Positions 23,344 to 32,432 of a stretch of 64,000 bases of DNA are shown here, piece by piece (the stretch's first letter is position 1; each line of letters starts with the position of its first letter). Below the pieces are notes generated by a model that saw nothing but the letters and a program-made list of their open reading frames with translations, did no database searches and was not told the origin of the DNA. This stretch comes from CAXMST01 sp038206985. Lineage in GTDB: Bacteria; Actinomycetota; Thermoleophilia; Solirubrobacterales; 70-9. Position numbers and translations under genes: made by a program. The stretch lies in contig JBBRAH010000005.1 of assembly GCA_038206985.1 (NCBI GenBank), positions 1 to 64,000 of the forward strand, read 5' to 3'.

Positions 23344-25590
23344 ATGGCCAACCCACCGAATCCCACACACTCGCCCTACGAGTCCTCGACCCTCACGGGT
23401 ATCCCGACGGTCTCGCTCGAACCGGATCCCGGTCTCCCGACCGGTGACCCGGTCAACCCCGCAGCCGCGCAGTTGCTGTCGGAGCAGGTCTGCCGCCACT
23501 TCCGGATGATCCCGTTCGCCTACGACGGCGGCACCCTGACGCTGGCGATGGCCGATCCCACGGATCCGATGGCCCAGAACGTGGCCTTCGCACTGACCAA
23601 CGACACGCTTAACATCGTGCTCGCCCCGCCCAATCAGATCGATCGCGCGATCGATCGCGTCTGGGGCGGCCTCGGCCACTTCGAGCCCTTCGCTGCCGAC
23701 GCGACCGAGGAGGAGGCCCTTCAGTCCGCCGTCGCCGAGAGCAACGGCGGCAGCGTCGCGACCCCCGGCAGGCTCGGCGACCTGCTCATCCAGCGCGGCC
23801 TGATCAGCGAGGACGAACTGCGCGAGGCACTCGACGTGCAGGAGCGTTCCGGCAGCCGCCTCGGCGAGATCCTCTACTACGAGATGGGCCTCAGCGAGGA
23901 CGCGCTGGCCGAGACGCTCGCCGACCAGTTGCGGGTCCCGCTGATCGACCTCGAGGGCATCGAGCCCACCCCCGAGGCGCTGGAGCTGATCCCCGAGGCG
24001 CTCCAGCGCGAGGGCCGCTGCGCGCCCCTGGCGATCGACGAGACGGCGCTTTACATCGCGATCACCGACCCGCTCGACGACGAGACCTACGAGGCGATTC
24101 GCGAGCTCACCGACCTGCGGATCCGCACCTACATGGTCACCCGCTCCGACCTCGAGTCCCTGCTGCGGGAGATCCATCTCGAGGAGCACGTGCGCGCCGC
24201 CCGGACGGAGCTGCTGACCCGCTTCCCCGAAGACTGCGCCAACCGGGTGCTCTCCGGCGGCCAGCGGGTCTTCTTCATTCTCTTCCTGGTCGCGGTGCTG
24301 ATCGGCTTCGTGCTCTCACCGCTCAACACCGGGATCGTGCTCGTCGTGATCTGCGTGGCGATCTACGGGTTCGCCTCGCTCTACAAGTTCAAGCTCTTCT
24401 ACGACTCATTCGGGCGCCGGCGTGAGTTCGACTTCACGCCCGAGGAGGTCGCGACCGTGGATGAGCGCGAGTGCCCGCGGTACACGATCCTGGTGCCGCT
24501 CTTCCGCGAGGCCGCCGTGGTCTCGAAGCTGACCAGGAACCTGACCCAACTCGACTATCCGAAGTCGAAGCTGGAGATCATGCTGCTCTGCGAGGAGGAG
24601 GACGACGAGACGATCCAGGCGATTCTCGACGCCAACCTGCCGCCCTACTTCCGGCTGCTGATCGTCCCCGACTCCCAGCCGAAGACCAAGCCGAAGGCGT
24701 GCAACTACGGGATCCAGCAGGCGACCGGCAAGTTCGTCGTCATCTACGACGCCGAAGATCAGCCCGATCCGGACCAGCTCAAGAAGGTGCTGCTCGCCTG
24801 GGAGCGCTCCGAGGACAACGTCGTCTGCGTGCAGTCCAAGCTCAACTACTTCAACACCGAGCAGAACCTGCTGACCCGTTTCTTCGCCACCGAGTACGCG
24901 CTCTGGTTCGACCTCCTGCTGCCGGGGCTCGACGCCTCCGGCGCGCCGATCCCGCTGGGCGGCACCTCCAACCATTTCAACCGCGAGGCACTTGTCGAAC
25001 TCGGCGCCTGGGACCCCTTCAACGTCACCGAGGACGCCGATCTGGGTCTGCGCCTGCACAAGGCTGGGTACCGGACCGTGATGCTCAACTCGACCACGCT
25101 GGAGGAGGCCAACTCCCAGCTCAAGAACTGGATCCGTCAGCGCTCCCGCTGGGTCAAGGGCTACTTCCAGACCTACCTGGTCCACATGCGGCATCCGCTC
25201 AGACTGATCCGCGAGATCGGCATCCCCGCCTTCTTCTCGTTCCAGTTCATCGTCGGCGGCACGATCATCTTCGTCCTCAACCCGATCTTCTGGGTGCTGA
25301 CCACACTCTGGCTGTTCACCGAGGCCGGGATCATCGAGGAGCTCTTTCCCGGCTTCATCTACTACGCGGCCTCGCTGCAGCTCTTCGTCGGCAACTTCGT
25401 CTTCACCTACCTGGCGGTTGCCGGCTCGATGCAGCGCGGGCTCTTCCACCTGGTGCGCTACGCCCTGTTCAGCCCGATCTACTGGGGCCTGATGTCGATC
25501 GGAGCCTGGATGGGCTTCTACCAACTGTTCACCAAGCCCTTCTACTGGGAGAAGACCGAGCACGGTCTCGACAGTGGGCACGAGTCCTGA
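23344..25590 (+). CDS. Glycosyltransferase family 2 with N-terminal MshEN (c-di-GMP-type) domains
   Basis: A 748-residue fusion. Residues 38-108 and 140-290 are GspE/MshE N-terminal domains; two motifs of the c-di-GMP-binding MshEN type run from Arg143 to Gln166 and from Arg172 to Gln195, spaced by exactly five residues. Two membrane segments (about 308-350) precede a processive GT2 domain with YDAEDQP, TEDADLG and RQRSRWVKG, the D,D,D,QxxRW set of cellulose/hyaluronan synthase-like enzymes; more membrane segments follow (about 625-730). It should polymerise and export a polysaccharide, probably activated by c-di-GMP. It is in an operon with the GT-C-like gene downstream. Confidence 0.85.
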   Translation: MANPPNPTHSPYESSTLTGIPTVSLEPDPGLPTGDPVNPAAAQLLSEQVCRHFRMIPFAYDGGTLTLAMADPTDPMAQNVAFALTNDTLNIVLAPPNQIDRAIDRVWGGLGHFEPFAADATEEEALQSAVAESNGGSVATPGRLGDLLIQRGLISEDELREALDVQERSGSRLGEILYYEMGLSEDALAETLADQLRVPLIDLEGIEPTPEALELIPEALQREGRCAPLAIDETALYIAITDPLDDETYEAIRELTDLRIRTYMVTRSDLESLLREIHLEEHVRAARTELLTRFPEDCANRVLSGGQRVFFILFLVAVLIGFVLSPLNTGIVLVVICVAIYGFASLYKFKLFYDSFGRRREFDFTPEEVATVDERECPRYTILVPLFREAAVVSKLTRNLTQLDYPKSKLEIMLLCEEEDDETIQAILDANLPPYFRLLIVPDSQPKTKPKACNYGIQQATGKFVVIYDAEDQPDPDQLKKVLLAWERSEDNVVCVQSKLNYFNTEQNLLTRFFATEYALWFDLLLPGLDASGAPIPLGGTSNHFNREALVELGAWDPFNVTEDADLGLRLHKAGYRTVMLNSTTLEEANSQLKNWIRQRSRWVKGYFQTYLVHMRHPLRLIREIGIPAFFSFQFIVGGTIIFVLNPIFWVLTTLWLFTEAGIIEELFPGFIYYAASLQLFVGNFVFTYLAVAGSMQRGLFHLVRYALFSPIYWGLMSIGAWMGFYQLFTKPFYWEKTEHGLDSGHES

Positions 25591-25611
25591 GAGTGACGAG
25601 GAACTGAGCAG

Positions 25612-27354
25612 ATGGAATCAGCGACCCTGATCGACCGCGAGGAAGAGGAGGCGCCCGTCGGGCGCGCTCCGATCGCGACCCGCGAGGAGACGATCGCCTT
25701 CCCGGTGATGAAGATCGAGACGATCGGGATCTTCCTCCTGTTCAGCGTCTTCTACACACTGCTCGGCTTCCACATCGTCGCCAACCTGCACGTAGTCAAC
25801 TTCGACGCGCTCGATCGACTCACCAGAGCGTTCATGGTCTGGTACAACGACCCGCCGAAGCTCGCCGCGATCGGCTTCTCCCTTCCCCCGATCGCAAGCT
25901 TCGTGCTCGTGCCGTTCGCCGCGGTCCGCGACTTCGTGACCTCGGGCCTGGCTCTACCGCTCTCCTCAGCGCTCTTCGCCGCAGGGGCCCTGACCGTCTT
26001 CAACCGGATGTTTGCGATGGCCGACATGGCCCGCGGAGCGCGGTTGATCCTGGTGGCGCTGATCGGACTCAACCCGATGTTCGCCTTCTACGCCATGAAC
26101 GGCACCGGCGACGCCGCCTACATGCTGTTCGGCGCCTTCGGGCTCTTCTGCCTGATCGGCTGGGGGAGGAACGGGTCGGCCCGCTATCTGATCGGTGCCG
26201 GGCTGGCGATGTCCCTGGCGGCGCTGACCAAGTACGAGTTCATCGTCTGGGCCTTCCTGATCGCGTTCATCATCTCCTGGACGCTCACCAAGCGTGGACG
26301 CAGCAAGGACGAGGTCGAGGGCTCGACGATCGCCTATCTCGCGCCGATCGGCTACGCCCTCGGGATCTGGATCTTCTTCAACGCGATCGTGCTCGGAGAC
26401 CCCTTCGGATGGGTAGCGCTCTCGGGCGACGCCACCCCGGTCAACGCTATCGCCAGCGCCGCGCCCGACTTCAACTTCTTCGATGCGCTCGGCAATGCAT
26501 TGCGGATCGAGCTGATCTACCCCGCGACCCTCGTCGTCATCCCGCTGCTGATCCTCGGGTTCGGGGGCTCGCGCGACACCGTCTCAACCGGTTTCGCTCT
26601 GCTGATCCTGTTGACCATCGCCTACGGGATCGCCGGCGCCGCGATCGACGGCTCCGTCAACTCGATCGAGTTGCGCGACGCGCTGCCCGGCATGCTGCTC
26701 GGCATCGCCGGCTTCGCCTGGCTCTATTTCAAGGCGGCCGACATGCGGGCGCTCCTCTGGGGCCTGCTGGTACTGCTCAGCGTGATCGCGCTGCCGACGG
26801 CGTGGTCGCAGATGAAGAGCTACCCCAACCAGAACCTCGAGCAGGCCTTTACCCGAGCGATCCAGACCAACGACGACCAGGAGGGCACTGGCTCCCGCGG
26901 CTCGATCCAGGTCGGCATCGCCCCGGAGAGCGAGATGGCGCGCTTCATCGAGGATCAGCAGATCCCCGACAACGAGATCCTCACCGACAACGCCCGGACC
27001 TACGGAGTCATCAGTCTGACCGGCCACCCGGAGCTGTTCTTCGACCGCGTCGACAAGGGCGACGAGGTCTGGAGGCAGATCCTCGACGAGCCGATCGGCA
27101 AGGTCGAGTTCATGCTCGTCGAGCGCAGCGACGCGGACCTGATCCTCGACCGCTACCCGGGCGCCGTCGATGGCGAGGAGCCGTTCCTGGAGCCGGTGGT
27201 CTCCAACGAGCGTTACTCCCTGCTGCGAGTGGTGGAGCCTGTCGCCGAGAGCAACGACGAGCTGCAGACAGGGAGCTCCTCCTCGGATCAGAGCGGGTCG
27301 AGCGGGTCCGCCCCACCGGTCACAAGCGGCCCTCCGGCCGGCAGCGAGCCGTAG
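25612..27354 (+). CDS. Polytopic GT-C-like glycosyltransferase or membrane protein
   Basis: A 580-residue protein with ten or more membrane segments through residue 420 and a soluble C-terminal domain (about 430-540) ending in a Ser/Gly-rich tail. The layout (a charged loop after the first segment with FDALDRLTRAFM, repeated hydrophobic segments, ALTKYEFIVWAF) resembles lipid-linked-sugar GT-C enzymes of the PMT/ArnT superfamily, but the usual Asp pair is not certain. It starts 22 bp after the GT2 gene, so it is likely to decorate or translocate the same polymer. Confidence 0.7.
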   Translation: MESATLIDREEEEAPVGRAPIATREETIAFPVMKIETIGIFLLFSVFYTLLGFHIVANLHVVNFDALDRLTRAFMVWYNDPPKLAAIGFSLPPIASFVLVPFAAVRDFVTSGLALPLSSALFAAGALTVFNRMFAMADMARGARLILVALIGLNPMFAFYAMNGTGDAAYMLFGAFGLFCLIGWGRNGSARYLIGAGLAMSLAALTKYEFIVWAFLIAFIISWTLTKRGRSKDEVEGSTIAYLAPIGYALGIWIFFNAIVLGDPFGWVALSGDATPVNAIASAAPDFNFFDALGNALRIELIYPATLVVIPLLILGFGGSRDTVSTGFALLILLTIAYGIAGAAIDGSVNSIELRDALPGMLLGIAGFAWLYFKAADMRALLWGLLVLLSVIALPTAWSQMKSYPNQNLEQAFTRAIQTNDDQEGTGSRGSIQVGIAPESEMARFIEDQQIPDNEILTDNARTYGVISLTGHPELFFDRVDKGDEVWRQILDEPIGKVEFMLVERSDADLILDRYPGAVDGEEPFLEPVVSNERYSLLRVVEPVAESNDELQTGSSSSDQSGSSGSAPPVTSGPPAGSEP

Positions 27355-27413
27355 GTCACCTCACGTTTCAACGTGCAGCCGGGCCGCGAGGGCCGGCGTA
27401 CGTCTGAGTAGCC

Positions 27414-27821
27414 CTAGCGACGAACGACCGAGCGGCGGCCACTGAGACGCGGCGGACGGCGGCTGCCGAGCTTGCCGTAGTGGCGCCGCAACTCGTCGCC
27501 GAGATCCGCGGTGAGAAGCTCCTCGGGACCGATTTCAGGTGCGCTGCGAACGGTGTCACGGTCGAAGGGAATCCACACCTGCCCGCCACCGCCGGTGGAT
27601 CCGGCGAAAGGCACGAGCCTGTGGCGACCGCCGCCGAAGCGGCCCTCACGGACCAGCAACCAGGCCGGCTCACCGCTGACTGCGTCCACCCAGACGTCCT
27701 CGAGACGCCCGATGCCGGCACCGTTGGAATCGGTGACGCGGTTGCCGATCCAGGTTCGGGACTCTCCCAGGCCCGGCCGATTGGCGCCATAGAGGCGATG
27801 CGTAGTGCGTGCTACTGCCAT
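27414..27821 (-). CDS. PRC-barrel domain protein
   Basis: A 135-residue protein with a PRC-barrel-type beta domain: WIGNRVTDSNGAGIGRLEDV, then VDAVSGEPAWLLVREGRFGG, RLVPFAGS and GGGQVWIPFDRDTVRSAPEI. It is one of three paralogues in the window (with 27964 and 32433) sharing the order RVxD...GxGRLEDVWVD...WLLVxEGRFGG...PF...VWIPxxRD. PRC barrels bind RNA-processing factors or photosynthetic complexes in other bacteria (known), so the role here is open. It is convergent with the GT-C gene. MAVART at 27821 is the preferred start. Confidence 0.75.
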   Translation of the reverse strand: MAVARTTHRLYGANRPGLGESRTWIGNRVTDSNGAGIGRLEDVWVDAVSGEPAWLLVREGRFGGGRHRLVPFAGSTGGGGQVWIPFDRDTVRSAPEIGPEELLTADLGDELRRHYGKLGSRRPPRLSGRRSVVRR

Positions 27822-27963
27822 TGGCCTACTGCTTCTCCAGATCAGACGGAACGGTTTGTGGAGCACGGAGGATCCACGTTGCGGGAAAGATACCAGTGTG
27901 CAGGGCGTTCAGGCGGCGGTGCGGCGACACAACCCCATCGGGCGCACGTCGCGGGGCCGGGGA

Positions 27964-29286
27964 TCAGGAGGGGGCGTCGGGTCCCTGACTCGGAACCATC
28001 TTGAACCCCCTGAGCTCACCGCTGATGCTGAGCTCACCCGTGAGCTGGATCTCGACCCGATACGGCTGATCGAGCGCGTGAATCACCGGGATCGCCACCG
28101 GGCGGTTGGGGTCATCGGCGGCGGCACCACGCTCGGAGTCCGTCGCGGCTCCGGGAACCTCGTGAGGCTGCAGCCGCTCGGTGGCGTGCAGGGGTGGGTA
28201 CTGCTCCTGTTCCGGCGCCTGCTGAGCCGGCTGCTCGCGCAGGCGATCCTCGAGCGCCTGCGGAGCCTGCTGATACGGGCGCCCCATCGCCGGCTGCCTG
28301 AACTGCTCCTGCGCGGCATCGGACGGAGGCTGGGAGTATTGAGGTTGTGGCGGCGCAGGCGGCCGCGGTGGAGCAACGTGCTGCGGGGCGGGCTGGGCGT
28401 ACTGCCCGGGCTGTGGGTAGCTGACGTGCTGTCGAGGAGCAGGCTGCGGCGGGGGTGCAGCGGCCGCCGGATTCTGCGGGTACTGGTACGGGCCCGGCTG
28501 CGGCGGGGGCAGGTAGGTCTGGGGAGCCTGCGGGGGCTGAGCCTGAGGCGCGGGACGCTGCTGGACCTGCGGAGCGGGGGGACGGGCGGGCGGCGGCGCC
28601 GGACGCATCGGCGGCGCCGAGCGCGGCTGCGCGTGAGGCTGGTTGACCTGGGGGTAGGTTGCGGAATCACGCGCGGTTCGCGATGGCGATGTCTGAGGTG
28701 GCGGCGGGACCGGGATGCCGAGGGCACCGGGGGGGCCGGCCTCGACGGTCGGCTGCCGTGGCGGGGGTGGCTGGAACTGCGGCGCGAAGGGCTGCGGATG
28801 CTGCACGGGGGCCTCCCCATAGTCCTGTGACGGAGGTGAGGCCGGACCCTGCTGGTAAGGCTGCTCGGGCTGCTGCGGTTGGAATCCGGCGCCGGGGGTT
28901 GCGGCCGTGGAGTCGCGGCGGCTCTCGGGGAGTGCGGCCGGTGCCGCGTTCGCGGCGTAGTGGCGGCGAAGCTCGGCCTCGAGCTGTTGGGTCAGTGGCG
29001 AGCCCGACTCGACCTCGGGCGCCTCGCGCACGACGTCACGCTCGTAGGGGATCCACACGTGACCGGCCCCTGCGGTGGCGTCCTCGAAGGGAATCAGCGT
29101 GGTGCGACCGCCGAAACGGCCCTCCTTGACCAGGAGCCAGCGGGGAACCCCGGTGCCTGGATCGATCCAGACATCTTCGAGACGCCCGACTCCGGTGCCG
29201 TAGATGTCGTCGACACGCGAGCCGATCCAGCCCAGCGCCTCGTTCAGACTCGGTTTATTGCCCCCACGCAGCTCGGCTGCGATCAT
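27964..29286 (-). CDS. PRC-barrel protein with long Pro/Gln-rich tail
   Basis: A 440-residue protein. Residues 15-125 are a PRC-barrel domain (RVDDIYGTGVGRLEDVW, WLLVKEGRFGG, VWIPYERDVVREAPEV). Residues 130-390 are low-complexity Pro/Gln/Ala sequence and presumably disordered. The last 50 residues form a short beta-rich segment (VEIQLTGELSISGELRGFKM). It is a paralogue of the neighbouring gene, extended by the tail, and divergent from the secreted-protein cluster. The tail may mediate phase separation or multivalent binding (inference only). Confidence 0.7.
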   Translation of the reverse strand: MIAAELRGGNKPSLNEALGWIGSRVDDIYGTGVGRLEDVWIDPGTGVPRWLLVKEGRFGGRTTLIPFEDATAGAGHVWIPYERDVVREAPEVESGSPLTQQLEAELRRHYAANAAPAALPESRRDSTAATPGAGFQPQQPEQPYQQGPASPPSQDYGEAPVQHPQPFAPQFQPPPPRQPTVEAGPPGALGIPVPPPPQTSPSRTARDSATYPQVNQPHAQPRSAPPMRPAPPPARPPAPQVQQRPAPQAQPPQAPQTYLPPPQPGPYQYPQNPAAAAPPPQPAPRQHVSYPQPGQYAQPAPQHVAPPRPPAPPQPQYSQPPSDAAQEQFRQPAMGRPYQQAPQALEDRLREQPAQQAPEQEQYPPLHATERLQPHEVPGAATDSERGAAADDPNRPVAIPVIHALDQPYRVEIQLTGELSISGELRGFKMVPSQGPDAPS

Positions 29287-29499
29287 GGTTCCTCCATACG
29301 ACCGGCGGTAACGGATCCGGTTGAGTAGCGGAACGGTACCAGCCCGGGGTATCTACTGGCAATTCATAACAGTGACTGGGCACCGGTCGGCTTCCCGCCC
29401 CGACCGAATCTAACAGCCTCCTCGCGCGTTACAGTCATGTTGGCTGGAATGACTGGCGCAGGCAAGAGCCGCAGTGCCGAAAGGACGACTACGAACCTG

Positions 29500-30273
29500 A
29501 TGCATCCGCGACCGCTTCGCCTGCCGCTCCTCGGCGGCTTTCTCCTGGCCCTGCTCCTTGCCGTTCTGCTCCTGGCCACGGGCCGGGTCGGTGGCACCGC
29601 CGGAGCGCCCACCCCCGCGCAAGCGGCCTGCGGCGGCGGACTCGACGTCAAGGACATTCAGGTCGTCAGCCGCTTCTCGAAGAACTTTGCGCTCCAGTAC
29701 ACGAAGAAGATGCGGATTCAGGTCACCCGCGGCGAGCGCGTCCGCAACTGGACCGCCGAGCTGTACACGTTCAGCGGCTACCTGGTCGGCAAGAGCAAGC
29801 CGGACAAGAAGCTGAGCAAGGTCGAGACCACCAAGCTCAAGCTCAAGCAGTCGATGCAACCGGGTAAGTACACGCTCGTGGTCAAGGGCGATGTACCCGG
29901 CTGCAACATCGAGGAGAGCTACAAGGTCGTCAAGTTCCGCAGTTGTCTCGGGCGACTGCCGATCAAGCCGATCGACAAGCCGGGCGGGACCGCCGCCGAC
30001 TACAGCGGCTTCGTCTCGCTCAAGGTCGCGCCCCAGCCCGCCTTCGCTCCGCTGCGCAACATCCAGGGCACCCTCTCCAGCTTCGACGGGGTCTCCTACG
30101 GCGACGCAGAACTGCCCCGCGGCTCACGGAAACTGATCGGCGAGCAGTTCCTGGACTTCGAGCTGACCAGGAACCTCGAGCCAGGCCGCTACACGGTGTA
30201 CATCACCGGAAAGGCACCCCAGCCCCGTTCATGCGGAGACAAGTCAAAAACCATCAAGCTGCGCTTCGAGTAG
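29500..30273 (+). CDS. Secreted protein of unknown function
   Basis: The 257-residue product starts with a clear signal peptide (MHPRPLRLPLLGGFLLALLLAVLLL) ending near AQAA. The mature part has two repeated beta-rich modules, each with a cysteine pair region (PGCNIEESYKV..RSCLG and PRSCGDKSKTI) and GKYTL/GRYTV strands, suggesting tandem immunoglobulin-like domains. The ATG at 29500 gives the best signal peptide; an in-frame ATG at 29437 would add 21 residues. It is followed by, and overlaps, the first collagen-like gene. Confidence 0.7.
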   Translation: MHPRPLRLPLLGGFLLALLLAVLLLATGRVGGTAGAPTPAQAACGGGLDVKDIQVVSRFSKNFALQYTKKMRIQVTRGERVRNWTAELYTFSGYLVGKSKPDKKLSKVETTKLKLKQSMQPGKYTLVVKGDVPGCNIEESYKVVKFRSCLGRLPIKPIDKPGGTAADYSGFVSLKVAPQPAFAPLRNIQGTLSSFDGVSYGDAELPRGSRKLIGEQFLDFELTRNLEPGRYTVYITGKAPQPRSCGDKSKTIKLRFE

Positions 30274-31037
30274 GAGTGCTGATCGCCGGCCTCGGCCTGG
30301 CGGGGCTACTCCTACCCGGAGCGCAATCCGCCCCCAGCGATCCGGGGCAGGTCGTGATCGACAACGCTGCGGAGAAGCTCAAGCGCGGCAAGCGGGGGCG
30401 CGTCGGTCCGCCCGGAGTTCCGGGCCCGCAGGGCGAGAAGGGCATCGAGGGTCCCCCGGGGCGGCTCGGAGATCAGGGCGCGACCGGCAGCGATGCCGGC
30501 GCGGCGGTTACCAAGCGGTTCATCTCGATCAACTGGGAGAACAACAACTACAGCGGCAAGGTCCGGCAGAACTTCGTCGCACCGGGCATCGGCGAGGGCT
30601 ATGTGAAGTGCAGGCCGCCCACCGGTGCACTGGATACGGGCGAGCAGTTGATTCAGTTCTTCCCCTACGACGCCAGCACCAAGCAGCAGCCGCCCAAGAA
30701 ATGGGCGACGACGATGTGGACGCTGCGGGCCGGCGGCAAAGACGATGCCGACAACCCCAGCCGGTCCCGGGACACGGGCATTCGCACCGCGCGGATCGAT
30801 CGAGCCAACCAGGAAGGCGGCTTCTACGAGAGCATGAACGGCACGCAGGTCGGGACCGACCCGGTTTCGACCGGTACCTTCACAGGGATGATCTCGACCG
30901 AACCGTTCAGTCCGGGCACCCAGCCACCGGCGCCCACCAGCTTCCAGCTCTCCTGGCATTGGAACTTCGACACCACCAACGGTGAGGGCAGCCGGCGCTG
31001 CTTTGTGGCCGGCGTGTTCGTCACGGAGAAGGGCTGA
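30231..31037 (+). CDS. Secreted collagen-like repeat protein 1
   Basis: A 268-residue exported protein: signal peptide (VGVLIAGLGLAGLLLPGAQS), a short charged linker (AAEKLKRGKRG), about ten Gly-X-Y triplets with many Pro at X (GPPGVPGPQGEKGIEGPPG region), then a C-terminal globular domain (about residues 95-268). Bacterial collagen-like triplets form triple helices without hydroxyproline (known). The start at 30231 overlaps the preceding gene by 43 bp; GTG at 30276 with GAGTAGGA upstream is an alternative that would lose the basic n-region. It is followed at once by a second collagen-like gene. Confidence 0.75.
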   Translation: MRRQVKNHQAALRVGVLIAGLGLAGLLLPGAQSAPSDPGQVVIDNAAEKLKRGKRGRVGPPGVPGPQGEKGIEGPPGRLGDQGATGSDAGAAVTKRFISINWENNNYSGKVRQNFVAPGIGEGYVKCRPPTGALDTGEQLIQFFPYDASTKQQPPKKWATTMWTLRAGGKDDADNPSRSRDTGIRTARIDRANQEGGFYESMNGTQVGTDPVSTGTFTGMISTEPFSPGTQPPAPTSFQLSWHWNFDTTNGEGSRRCFVAGVFVTEKG

Positions 31038-31819
31038 TGCGCGCGACGCTGAGACGACGCGGCAGCCTGCTGCTGGCCATCGTCGGAGTCGGCTCCCTCT
31101 GTGCAGCTCTGCTGATCGTCGGCGGCAACTCGGGCAGCTCCTCCCAGACAACCCTCGAGCCGGCGGCCGGCGAGGCCGAGCTGAGTGGCAAGCGCAAGGA
31201 CAGGGGCCCACGCGGTCCACGGGGCCCACGCGGGCCGCAGGGGCCGGTCGGACCGAGGGGTCCGCAGGGCGACCGCGGCCAGCAGGGCGACCGCGGACCC
31301 AAGGGCGAGGCGGGGCGCAACGACGAGAAGGTGCTCAACCTCTCGATCGACTGGAACGGGGACGGTTCCGCCACGAGCGGCCAGCAGAGCGAGCAGGTAG
31401 CCCTGCCCGGAATCGGACTGCTCCGCCTCGAGTGCCCCGATGCGACCGGCTACAGCGGCAGCGACGGCAACGATCGCAGCCGGCGGCAGCTGATCCTCAC
31501 GCCCAGCCAGGGCGGCAAGCGCACCGTTGCGAGCGTCACCACCTACGAGGCAGCCGGCACCACCCGCGACCACGCCGACAATGAGCGCCTGACGAGCGAC
31601 AAGGGCTCACCGGCGACGATCGTCATCGAGGTTCCTCCGAACGGAATGATCAACGGAGTGCTCTCCGTCGAGAGCGCTGACGGGGGCGGCAGCGCCCCGG
31701 GATCGCAGCCGCAGGGGGCGATCACCGTGTCCTCGTTGTGGAAGTCGAACGGCGGCGGCAACGGCGAGGACAACTACTGCCACGTCAGCGCACAGATCGT
31801 GACCAAAGGCGCTCCCTGA
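31037..31819 (+). CDS. Secreted collagen-like repeat protein 2
   Basis: A 260-residue protein: N-terminal membrane or signal segment (LLLAIVGVGSLCAALLIVGG), a linker, about thirteen Gly-X-Y triplets at residues 56-94 dominated by Gly-Pro-Arg and Gly-Asp-Arg, then a globular C-terminal domain with two Cys. The Arg/Asp-rich triplets favour triple-helix stability by ion pairs (inference). The ATG overlaps the previous stop (TGATG). The C-terminal domain has the same general size and final NYCHV/RRCFV-like Cys as the preceding protein, so the two probably arose by duplication. Confidence 0.75.
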   Translation: MRATLRRRGSLLLAIVGVGSLCAALLIVGGNSGSSSQTTLEPAAGEAELSGKRKDRGPRGPRGPRGPQGPVGPRGPQGDRGQQGDRGPKGEAGRNDEKVLNLSIDWNGDGSATSGQQSEQVALPGIGLLRLECPDATGYSGSDGNDRSRRQLILTPSQGGKRTVASVTTYEAAGTTRDHADNERLTSDKGSPATIVIEVPPNGMINGVLSVESADGGGSAPGSQPQGAITVSSLWKSNGGGNGEDNYCHVSAQIVTKGAP

Positions 31820-31860
31820 GCCCTGATCTCAACTGAGCAGACGCTAGGCTCGACAGCGCG

Positions 31861-32400
31861 ATGACCGAGCGGCAGCGAGGAGCTGAAGGCGAGGAAGCTG
31901 AAGACGCGGACTTTGAGTTGCCGCTTTCGGCTGAGCAGGAAGCCGAACCCCAGCTGAGACGCGGGCTGTTCGGCATCCGTCGGGCCGACGTCAGGGCCGA
32001 GATCAGCAGTCGCGACCAGGCGATCGCCGAGCTGCGCCGCGATGTCACGGCGTTGTGGCTCGCCTTCGGGCAGCACGAGCGAACGATCCGCGAGCTGACC
32101 GGCGCGCTCAAGGGTCTCTCCGGGGTCGAGATCGAGCCGCCCGGCGGCCGCCGGGCGGAGCGCCCGGAGCCATACGGGGATCCGCCGCCGTATGTCGGGT
32201 ACCAGACGGCCCAGGCGCAGCGCGAGAGCGTGAGCACGTCAGGAGCAACGCCGCGGGCAGACGAGATCGGCGAGCAGCTCTCCGGCCTTGACGACGTACT
32301 CGCCGCAATCCAGCGCGCCACCGCCTCACTCGAGCAGGCATACAACGACGAAATCGAGCCAGGCGACGATCAACTCGAAGACTCCGAAGAGACCGATTAG
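31861..32400 (+). CDS. Hypothetical acidic coiled-coil protein
   Basis: A 179-residue, strongly acidic protein. Residues 36-90 (RRADVRAEISSRDQAIAEL, LWLAFGQHERTIRELTGALK) predict a helical coiled coil; the N- and C-termini are Glu/Asp-rich and probably disordered. No signal peptide and no known motif. It follows the collagen-like genes after 41 bp and faces the PRC-barrel gene. TAGGCT about 10 nt before the ATG may be a -10 element. The function is unknown. Confidence 0.65.
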   Translation: MTERQRGAEGEEAEDADFELPLSAEQEAEPQLRRGLFGIRRADVRAEISSRDQAIAELRRDVTALWLAFGQHERTIRELTGALKGLSGVEIEPPGGRRAERPEPYGDPPPYVGYQTAQAQRESVSTSGATPRADEIGEQLSGLDDVLAAIQRATASLEQAYNDEIEPGDDQLEDSEETD

Positions 32401-32432
32401 CCCCCTGCAGCGGTAGCGCCCGGAGAACCGCT

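Noticed and set aside
25641..25660. GAGGAAGAGG resembling the structured-element loop
   Set aside because: It lies inside the coding start of the GT-C-like gene and encodes Glu residues; no CCGATGAC partner exists nearby.
28200..28800. Plus-strand Arg/Leu-rich reading frame opposite the PRC-barrel tail gene
   Set aside because: It is the mirror of Pro/Gln-rich codons on the minus strand; composition and lack of a ribosome site argue against a gene.
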